Positions 12,807 to 18,216 of a stretch of DNA of 18,216 bases are shown here, piece by piece; the first letter of the stretch is position 1; every line of letters begins with the position of its first letter. The translations under genes were made by a program, and so were the position numbers. The notes beneath the pieces were generated by a model. The model was given only the letters and a program-made list of their open reading frames with translations, had not been told where the DNA came from and did not search any database. Source of the stretch: CAG-273 sp051891195 (GTDB lineage Bacteria; Bacillota; Clostridia; TANB77; CAG-508); NCBI GenBank assembly GCA_051891195.1, contig JBJFEZ010000009.1, positions 1 through 18,216 of the forward strand, written 5' to 3'.

Positions 12807-14201
12807 CTAAAACTCACAATTCTTTGGTGTTCTAGGGAATGAAAGTACATCACGAATATTTTGCATACCTGTTAAGTACATCATCATTCTTTCAAAGCCA
12901 AGGCCAAATCCTGCATGTGGACAACTACCATATCTTCTTAAATCCATATACCACCAATAATCTTCTTTATTTAATCCAAGTTCTTCTAAACGAGAATTTA
13001 ATTTTTCATAATCATCTTCTCTTTGACTACCACCAATAATTTCTCCAATTCCAGGAGCTAGTAAATCAGTTGCAGCAACTGTTTTTCCATCTGGATTTAA
13101 TTTCATATAAAATGCTTTTATTTCTTTTGGGTAATCTGTTACAAAAACAGGCTTACCAAATATTTTTTCACTTAAATATCTCTCGTGTTCTGTTTGAATG
13201 TCTGTACCCCAATGAACTGGATATTCAAAGTTATCATTATTTTTTTCTAATTCTTTTATAGCATCTGTATATGATATTCTACCAAAGTCAGAATTTAATA
13301 CATTGTGTAATCTATCAAGTAGACCTGGATCAATAAATTGATTAAAGAATGCCATTTCTTCTGGTGCGTTTTCTAAAACATAAGAAATAATATATTTAAT
13401 CATATCTTCAGCTAAATCCATATCATCTTGTAAATCTGCAAAACAAATTTCTGGCTCAATCATCCAAAACTCAGCTGCGTGTTTTACAGTGTTTGAATTT
13501 TCAGCTCTAAAAGTAGGACCAAAAGTATAAACATTACGAAAAGCATGAGCATAAGTTTCTACATCTAGTTGACCACTTACGGTTAAGTGAGCTTCTTTAG
13601 TAAAGAAATCTTGAGAATAATCTACCTTACCATCTTCTGTTTTTGGTAAGTTTTCCATATCTAAAGTTGTTACTCTAAACATTTCTCCTGCACCTTCGCA
13701 ATCACTACCTGTAATAATTGGAGTGTGTACATATACAAATCCTCTTTCTTGAAAAAATTTATGAATAGCAAAAGATAAAACACTGCGTACTCTAAATACT
13801 GCATTAAAAGTATTTGTTCTTGGACGTAAATGAGATACTGTTCTTAAGTATTCAAAAGAGTGTTTTTTCTTTTGAAGCGGATAATCTAAATCAGCCACAT
13901 TTATAACTTCTACACTAGTTGCTTTAATTTCAAATGGCTGTTTTGCATTTTCAGTTTTAACAACTTCACCTTTAACGCAAATAGATGAACTAATTGTTAA
14001 TTTTTTAATTTCCTCAAAATTATTTAAAGTATTATCAAATACAACTTGAACATTCTTAAAAAAGCTTCCATCGTTTAGCTCTATAAAACCAAAACTTTTA
14101 GAATCACGAATAGTTCTTACCCAACCAGAAACTGTTACAGTTTGATTTGTGTAATTATTTGTATTTCTATATAAATCCTTTACTAATACTTTGTTTTCCA
14201 T
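12807..14201 (-). CDS. asnS: Asparaginyl-tRNA synthetase
   Basis: AsnRS charges tRNA-Asn with asparagine using ATP. The 464-residue product has an N-terminal OB-fold anticodon-binding domain (residues about 1-110, VTVSGWVRTIRDSKSFGFIE). The class II catalytic core follows: HLRPRTNTFNAVFRVRS with ERGFVYVHTPIIT, motif 2 FRAENSNTVKHAAEFWMIEP, and motif 3 near the end, GFGLGFERMMMYLTGMQNIR. It ends RTPKNCEF, typical for AsnRS, and lacks the insertion domain seen in bacterial AspRS. The ATG at 14201 is chosen because AAAGGA lies 11 bases upstream; the GTG at 14210 would be only 2 bases from it. No T-box is present in the short leader, so regulation by uncharged tRNA is not apparent. Confidence 0.96.
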   Translation of the reverse strand: MENKVLVKDLYRNTNNYTNQTVTVSGWVRTIRDSKSFGFIELNDGSFFKNVQVVFDNTLNNFEEIKKLTISSSICVKGEVVKTENAKQPFEIKATSVEVINVADLDYPLQKKKHSFEYLRTVSHLRPRTNTFNAVFRVRSVLSFAIHKFFQERGFVYVHTPIITGSDCEGAGEMFRVTTLDMENLPKTEDGKVDYSQDFFTKEAHLTVSGQLDVETYAHAFRNVYTFGPTFRAENSNTVKHAAEFWMIEPEICFADLQDDMDLAEDMIKYIISYVLENAPEEMAFFNQFIDPGLLDRLHNVLNSDFGRISYTDAIKELEKNNDNFEYPVHWGTDIQTEHERYLSEKIFGKPVFVTDYPKEIKAFYMKLNPDGKTVAATDLLAPGIGEIIGGSQREDDYEKLNSRLEELGLNKEDYWWYMDLRRYGSCPHAGFGLGFERMMMYLTGMQNIRDVLSFPRTPKNCEF

Positions 14202-14287
14202 AATTATCACAATCCTTTCTTTAGGTAAAATTGCTTAGAAAAATACTTTTCCAATAATTTTTTGACCTTTAAATAAATATTGCCCTA

Positions 14288-14316
14288 ATTATATAAAAAA
14301 ATACAGTAAAATTCAA
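14288..14316 (-). promoter_or_regulatory. Predicted promoter of asnS
   Basis: Read on the minus strand, TTGAAT (14316-14311) and TATAAT (14293-14288) are separated by 17 bases. Transcription would begin near 14281, giving a leader of about 80 bases. Confidence 0.75.
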
Positions 14317-14350
14317 CAATTTTAATAAAAAATATAAAAATTTCTAACAT

Positions 14351-14566
14351 TAATGGTTACTATTTACATATTGCAAAGACTATAAATATGTTAGTTTAGA
14401 GCATACAAGTGGTTCGAAGAATGACGAGTTAGAAAGAGTTAGCCAATTTTACACTGTAATAGAACTGCGTAAAATTGGCTTACTATTTCTTACGTAGGAA
14501 TGTTATGCGAATAAACTAACATATTTATAGGCTTATATACTAGTAGTTTGGGAATTGTAACCATTA
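14351..14566. repeat. Nested inverted-repeat element of 216 bases (MITE or structured RNA)
   Basis: Three perfect inverted repeats are nested around one centre: TAATGGTTAC (14351-14360 with 14557-14566), an 18-base arm TATAAATATGTTAGTTTA (14381-14398 with 14512-14529), and AGCCAATTTTAC (14441-14452 with 14469-14480). Short matches GCATA/TATGC and AGAAA/TTTCT lie between the inner two. Unpaired internal loops of unequal length separate the stems. There is no open reading frame inside. The outer ends start and finish with TA, as in Tc1/mariner-type insertions, but the perfect stems alternating with loops also suit a folded RNA. I could not match it to a known RNA family. Confidence 0.75.
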
Positions 14567-14572
14567 ATGAAA

Positions 14573-14607
14573 TAAAAGAACTCCCCACTGAAAAAATCAG
14601 TGGGGAG
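14573..14607 (-). terminator. Terminator of the 88-residue gene
   Basis: CTCCCCACTGA (14581-14591) pairs perfectly with TCAGTGGGGAG (14597-14607) around five A residues. On the minus strand it is followed by TTCTTTTATTTC. It ends a transcript coming from the 88-residue gene and separates it from the nested repeat. Confidence 0.75.
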
Positions 14608-14658
14608 AATTTTATTGGCAGTAAAGTGTCAATAGTAATAGGGCGGATTTACAGCTTC

Positions 14659-14925
14659 CTACTCTTCAGTCTGCTTTTTTTCTGTAGCATTGGATGCTAC
14701 AGAAAGAAGAGCATAAGCCTCAGTATCAACCGGAGCCTTACTCCAGTCAATATTGCAAGAATGCTGACCGTGCCGTGCGGGAACGGAAGCTATTCGTGTA
14801 ACGGTAAAACCGTCACGAATGAGTTTTTTCTCCTGCCCAAGGTACAGGTTCAGATTAGCGGAAGTTCTGCCATTAAGTGCAGAATGTTCCAACCGGTCTA
14901 AGATTGTGGGTCTACCTGAAGTCAT
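14659..14925 (-). CDS. Hypothetical 88-residue protein with foreign base composition
   Basis: I do not recognise the family. The product starts MTSGRPTILDRLEHSALNG, continues TSANLNLYLGQEKKLIRDGF and VTRIASVPARHGQHSCNIDW, and ends with an acidic tail. It is soluble, basic in the middle, and has one Cys. The ATG at 14925 is preceded by GGAGG, and the longer frame upstream is low-complexity and not coding. By my count 32 of 60 bases in 14761-14820 are G or C, against roughly 30 percent in neighbouring genes. Codons such as CGG, GCC and CTG are used freely. It has its own promoter and a strong terminator. It lies between two aminoacyl-tRNA synthetase genes beside a nested inverted repeat, so recent horizontal acquisition is likely. 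Function is unknown. Confidence 0.75.
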   Translation of the reverse strand: MTSGRPTILDRLEHSALNGRTSANLNLYLGQEKKLIRDGFTVTRIASVPARHGQHSCNIDWSKAPVDTEAYALLSVASNATEKKQTEE

Positions 14926-15001
14926 AAAAGTACCTCCAATAAAATTTTTTTGATGCTTGCACCGTGTTACAACACAGCTATAATAAAACATCGTAATATA
15001 T

Positions 15002-15030
15002 ATTATACTACAAGTTTGACAAAAAGTAAA
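15002..15030 (-). promoter_or_regulatory. Predicted promoter of the 88-residue gene
   Basis: Read on the minus strand, TTTACT (15030-15025) and TATAAT (15007-15002) are separated by 17 bases. The leader of about 70 bases contains a short hairpin (CTGTGTT with AACACGG around GT, near 14963-14982) before GGAGG. Confidence 0.55.
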
Positions 15031-15068
15031 GGAAAAAATAGAATTAACATAAATAATAAAATAGCATA

Positions 15069-15097
15069 TTGTAATAGAATGATAAAAGGTGTATAAT
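15069..15097 (+). promoter_or_regulatory. Predicted promoter of aspS-mnmA
   Basis: TTGTAA (15069-15074) and TATAAT (15092-15097) are separated by 17 bases. Transcription would begin near 15104, with a leader of about 43 bases and no T-box. Confidence 0.65.
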
Positions 15098-15146
15098 ATT
15101 AAACGTATAAAAAATCTTAACAAGTAAAAATAGAGGAGATGTAAAA

Positions 15147-16892
15147 ATGTATAGAGATCATAATTGTGGAGAACTAACAATAAGCAATGTAGGAGAAAAA
15201 GTAACCATTGCAGGTTGGGTACAAAAAATAAGAAACTTAGGGTCAATGGTATTTATAGACTTACGTGACCAATTTGGAATTACTCAAGTTGTTGTATCTG
15301 CTGAAAATAAAAGTGAATTAGAAAATGTAGTTTCAGAAAGTGTTATTCAAGTTGTTGGAAAAGTAATAGAAAGAAGTAATAAAAATACAAAAATTCCAAC
15401 TGGAGAAATAGAAATAGAAGCTGAAGAAATAGAAGTTTTAGGAAAATGCAAAAATGTGCTACCATTTGAAGTAAACTCAGAAAAAGTAGGAGAAGTAAAG
15501 GAAGATTTAAGACTAGAATATAGATTTTTAGACTTAAGAAATGATAAACTTCATAAAACAATTTTACTTCGTAGTGAAATAATGAAAACATTACGTAAAA
15601 AAATGGACGAAATGGGATTTACAGAAATACAAACACCAATACTTGCAAACTCTTCACCAGAAGGGGCAAGAGACTACTTAGTACCAAGTAGAATACATCC
15701 AGGAGAATTTTATGCACTTCCACAAGCACCACAACAATTTAAACAATTACTTATGGTTTCTGGTTTTGATAAATATTATCAAATAGCACCTTGCTTTAGA
15801 GATGAAGACCCAAGAGCAGACAGAGCACCAGGGGAATTTTATCAATTAGACTTTGAAATGAGCTTTGCAGAGCAAGAAGATGTATTAAAAGTATTAGCAG
15901 AAATATTTACTACAGTATTTAAAACACATACAAACTGGAAAGTAGACGAAGCACCATTTAAACGTATTCCATATTTAGAAGCAATGGAAAAGTATGGAAG
16001 TGATAAACCAGACTTAAGAAATCCACTTATAATACAAGATGTCACAGAAATATTTAAAAAGGTTGAATTTACAGCATTTAAGGATAAAACAGTAAAAGCA
16101 ATAGTAGTAGAAAACGGAGCACAACAATCAAGAAAATTCTTTGATAATATGACAGAGTTTGCTACCACACAAGTAGGAGCAAAAGGTTTAGCTTGGGTTA
16201 AGGTAGACAATGAAAACGTATTATCTGGTGGTATTTCAAAATATATTACTCCAGAAGTACAAAAAGAACTAGAAGAGAAAATAGGTATGTGTAAAAATAC
16301 TGCAGTATTCTTTATGGCAGATGAATTTAAAACAGTTCAAAAAATAGCAGGAGCCATACGTATAGAATTAGGAGAAAGATTAGACTTATTAGAAAAAAAT
16401 GTATATCGTTTATGTTATATAGTTGATTTTCCAATGTATGAACTATCTGATGAAGGAACTATTGACTTTAATCATAACCCATTCTCTATGCCACAAGGTG
16501 GAATGGAAGCTTTAATGACAAAAGATCCATTAGAAATATTGGCATATCAGTATGATGTAGTATGTAATGGATATGAAGTAGCTTCAGGAGCTGTAAGAAA
16601 CCATAGCCCAGAGTTAATGGTAAAAGCATTTGAAATAGCAGGATATAGTGAAGAAGAAGTAAAAAATAGATTTGGAGCATTATATAATGCATTCCAATAC
16701 GGAACGCCACCACACGCAGGGGCTGCACCTGGATTAGACAGAATGGTAATGCTTGTAGCGGATAGCAAGAACATCCGTGAAGTAATAGCATTTCCTAAAA
16801 ATAAAAAAGCAAGAGACCTACTTATGAGAGCTCCAAGCAAAGTACATCAAAAACAATTAGATGACGTACATATTAAAATTGTAGAAGAGTAA
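15147..16892 (+). CDS. aspS: Aspartyl-tRNA synthetase
   Basis: AspRS charges tRNA-Asp with aspartate. The 581-residue product has the bacterial layout. An OB-fold anticodon-binding domain comes first (TIAGWVQKIRNLGSMVFIDL). The class II core includes LRLEYRFLDLRNDKLHK, the flipping loop SSPEGARDYLVPSR, and motif 2 FRDEDPRADRAPGEFYQLD. The GAD insertion domain occupies the middle (residues about 290-410). Motif 3 is AGAAPGLDRMVMLVADSKNI. The ribosome-binding site is GAGGAGAT 8 bases before the ATG. A separate AsnRS is encoded nearby, so this enzyme is probably discriminating, charging only tRNA-Asp; that is inferred from the presence of asnS, not from a residue test. mnmA follows after 34 bases. 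Confidence 0.97.
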   Translation: MYRDHNCGELTISNVGEKVTIAGWVQKIRNLGSMVFIDLRDQFGITQVVVSAENKSELENVVSESVIQVVGKVIERSNKNTKIPTGEIEIEAEEIEVLGKCKNVLPFEVNSEKVGEVKEDLRLEYRFLDLRNDKLHKTILLRSEIMKTLRKKMDEMGFTEIQTPILANSSPEGARDYLVPSRIHPGEFYALPQAPQQFKQLLMVSGFDKYYQIAPCFRDEDPRADRAPGEFYQLDFEMSFAEQEDVLKVLAEIFTTVFKTHTNWKVDEAPFKRIPYLEAMEKYGSDKPDLRNPLIIQDVTEIFKKVEFTAFKDKTVKAIVVENGAQQSRKFFDNMTEFATTQVGAKGLAWVKVDNENVLSGGISKYITPEVQKELEEKIGMCKNTAVFFMADEFKTVQKIAGAIRIELGERLDLLEKNVYRLCYIVDFPMYELSDEGTIDFNHNPFSMPQGGMEALMTKDPLEILAYQYDVVCNGYEVASGAVRNHSPELMVKAFEIAGYSEEEVKNRFGALYNAFQYGTPPHAGAAPGLDRMVMLVADSKNIREVIAFPKNKKARDLLMRAPSKVHQKQLDDVHIKIVEE

Positions 16893-16908
16893 TTTATTAC
16901 TCTTCTTT
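16884..16908 (+). terminator. Hairpin at the aspS stop codon
   Basis: GAAGAGTAA (16884-16892, including the stop codon) pairs with TTACTCTTC (16897-16905) around TTTA and is followed by only three T residues. It may attenuate or process the aspS-mnmA transcript rather than end it fully, because mnmA begins 22 bases later without a clear promoter. Confidence 0.5.
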
Positions 16909-16926
16909 AGAATGAAAGGATTATAT

Positions 16927-18024
16927 ATGGCAAATAAAAAAGTACTATTAGGTATGAGTGGAGGGGTTGATAGTTCAACCTCTGCCATTTTATTAAAAGA
17001 AGCAGGATATGAGGTAATAGGAGCTACTATGAAACTATGGGAAGATAAAGAATGCCCAGAAGTAGAAGGTGGTTGCTGTAGTTTTAGTGCAACTTATGAT
17101 GCGAAAAGAGTATGTGATAAATTAGAAATTCCACACTATACTTTAAATTGTGAAGAGGACTTTCAAAAATATGTAATTGACAATTTTGTAAGTTGTTACC
17201 AATGCTGCCAAACACCAAATCCTTGTGTAGAATGTAACAAATATTTAAAATTTGGAACTTTTTATCAAAAAGCATTAGAACTTGGTTGTGATTATATTGC
17301 GACAGGACACTATGCAAAAGTAGAATATTCAGAAAAATATCAAAGCTATGTATTAAAAAAATCAGAGTCAGATAAAAAAGATCAAACCTATTTTTTATAT
17401 AGTATACCAAAAGAAGTATTGCCTAAAATGTTATTCCCTTTAGAGGGGTTTAAAACAAAAGAAGAAGTAAGAAAAATAGCTGAAAAATATGAACTAAAAG
17501 TAGCACATAAAAAAGACAGTCAAGAGGTATGTTTTATACCTGACAATGATTATGGAAAATTTTTAACCCAAAAAGCAAAAATCAATTCTAAAAAAGGAAA
17601 TATTGTATTACAAGATGGAACTATATTAGGACAACATAAAGGACTTATTTTTTATACAGTAGGGCAAAGAAAGGGGCTTGGCATTGCCTACAAAGAACCA
17701 CTTTATGTTTTAAAATTAAATAATGAAACAAATGAGGTTATAGTAGGCACAGAAAAAGAACTGTATACCAAAAATCTTTATGCAAATGACTTAAATTTTT
17801 TATTAGATATTGATTTATCAAAGCCTATTGAAGTAATGGCAAAAATACGTTACCGTTCAGAGCCTGCAAAAGCAATGCTAGAAATTGTAGAAAATGATAA
17901 AAATGAAAAAATAGCAAAACTAGAATTTAAAGAAGCCCAAAGAGCAATAACGCCAGGGCAATCAGTAGTATTTTATTTAGAAGATATTGTATTAGGCGGA
18001 GGAAAAATTTTTGGCGATTCATAA
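16927..18024 (+). CDS. mnmA: tRNA-specific 2-thiouridylase MnmA
   Basis: MnmA thiolates U34 of tRNA-Lys, -Glu and -Gln with sulfur passed from a cysteine desulfurase. The 365-residue product starts with a PP-loop ATP-pyrophosphatase motif (GMSGGVDSSTSAILL, residues 9-23). The catalytic Cys of NPCVECNKYLKFG is C103, and the partner Cys of SQEVCFIPD is C202. A second extra Cys pair (GGCCSFS) is common in clostridial members. The conserved GATMKLW, TGHYAKV, SDKKDQTYFLY and TVGQRKGLGIA are all present, with a C-terminal beta-barrel ending in VLGGGKIFG. The ATG at 16927 is chosen over 16912 because AAAGGA lies 6 bases before it. It is probably co-transcribed with aspS. Confidence 0.97.
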   Translation: MANKKVLLGMSGGVDSSTSAILLKEAGYEVIGATMKLWEDKECPEVEGGCCSFSATYDAKRVCDKLEIPHYTLNCEEDFQKYVIDNFVSCYQCCQTPNPCVECNKYLKFGTFYQKALELGCDYIATGHYAKVEYSEKYQSYVLKKSESDKKDQTYFLYSIPKEVLPKMLFPLEGFKTKEEVRKIAEKYELKVAHKKDSQEVCFIPDNDYGKFLTQKAKINSKKGNIVLQDGTILGQHKGLIFYTVGQRKGLGIAYKEPLYVLKLNNETNEVIVGTEKELYTKNLYANDLNFLLDIDLSKPIEVMAKIRYRSEPAKAMLEIVENDKNEKIAKLEFKEAQRAITPGQSVVFYLEDIVLGGGKIFGDS

Positions 18025-18096
18025 AATAACAGAATTATCAAAAGAGAAAATAGAAAAATTAAAAGATAAAATTTGACAACCATACAAGAACAAAAA

Positions 18097-18195
18097 TTCG
18101 CAAAAAATATTGACTTGGGTGTAAATGTATAGTATAATAAATGGCGTAAAGAAAATTTGCGAAAGAGACTAACTATTAATTGTCAATAGTTTTTC
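18097..18195 (+). promoter_or_regulatory. Strong promoter with flanking inverted repeat and downstream hairpin at the window edge
   Basis: TTGACT (18110-18115) and TATAAT (18133-18138) are separated by 17 bases. TTCGCAAA (18097-18104) and TTTGCGAA (18156-18163) form an inverted repeat around the promoter. Downstream, AACTATT (18171-18177) pairs with AATAGTT (18185-18191) and leads into TTTTTCTT, a possible attenuator or terminator. The target gene lies beyond the window. Confidence 0.6.
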
Positions 18196-18216
18196 TTGAA
18201 AAATTTTTAAATAATT

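Noticed and set aside
14202..14350. T-box leader for asnS or aspS
   Set aside because: Both leaders are too short (about 80 and 43 bases), and no T-box sequence or antiterminator/terminator pair is visible.
14926..15246. N-terminal extension of the 88-residue protein up to 15246
   Set aside because: The extension is a Phe/Leu/Tyr-rich translation overlapping the aspS start and two promoters. GGAGG precedes the ATG at 14925.
18011..18076. A 21-codon frame (TTG start, charged KEKIEKLKDKI end) overlapping the mnmA 3' end, with GGAGG upstream
   Set aside because: The GGAGG is also the Gly-Gly-Gly coding stretch of mnmA, the start is TTG, and the peptide is low-complexity Lys/Glu. Kept as a possibility only.
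1..18216. CRISPR array, insertion-sequence transposase, rRNA or prophage genes
   Set aside because: No regularly spaced repeats, transposase motifs, rRNA sequence or phage structural genes were seen on either strand.

Overview
The window is very AT-rich, with strong AAAGGAGG ribosome-binding sites and near-consensus sigma-A promoters (several TTGACA/TATAAT-like pairs with exactly 17-base spacing). It carries a dnaG-rpoD operon and a YlbJ sporulation membrane protein, which suggests a low-GC, probably spore-forming member of the Clostridia (Bacillota). A pilin-like anchor fused to a formylglycine-generating-enzyme-like domain fits the gut-associated uncultured clostridial lineages. That lineage placement is an inference from gene content only.

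Layout. 1-1500: an accessory surface-protein gene, split by a one-base frameshift. Its 3' end looks like the variable region of a diversity-generating retroelement (DGR). 1586-5464: a CarD/CdnL regulator, then dnaG and rpoD. 5478-6052: a small unknown gene and an elongator tRNA-Met. 6166-6523: a small hydrophobic-peptide gene facing an antisense transcript, a candidate type I toxin-antitoxin (TA) locus. 6555-8076 (minus strand): a small unknown protein and YlbJ. 8131-12429: mfd and a frameshifted TrmH/SpoU-family RNA methyltransferase. 12426-12767: a second, more striking candidate type I TA module. 12773-14316 (minus): asnS. 14351-15030: a nested inverted-repeat element and a GC-shifted 88-residue gene. 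15069-18024: aspS and mnmA. The right edge holds a strong promoter whose target lies outside the window.

The most interesting feature is the 340-base gap between the methyltransferase gene and asnS. It encodes a 26-residue hydrophobic peptide on the minus strand and a roughly 70-nt RNA on the plus strand, each with its own promoter and terminator. The two transcripts converge but need not overlap. They share direct repeats read in opposite directions, so the small RNA is complementary to the toxin start-codon region, and the two terminator loops are perfectly complementary over 7 nt. This is the logic of the Enterococcus par (fst/RNA II) system, in what looks like an undescribed chromosomal version.

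Most other genes are core information-processing genes: primase, housekeeping sigma factor, CarD-type RNA polymerase-binding regulator, transcription-repair coupling factor, two aminoacyl-tRNA synthetases, a tRNA thiolase, an RNA methyltransferase and a tRNA. Three places look like single-base indels (an extra C at about 487, an extra C at about 12345, a probable missing T near 8063). These may be errors in the assembly rather than real mutations.
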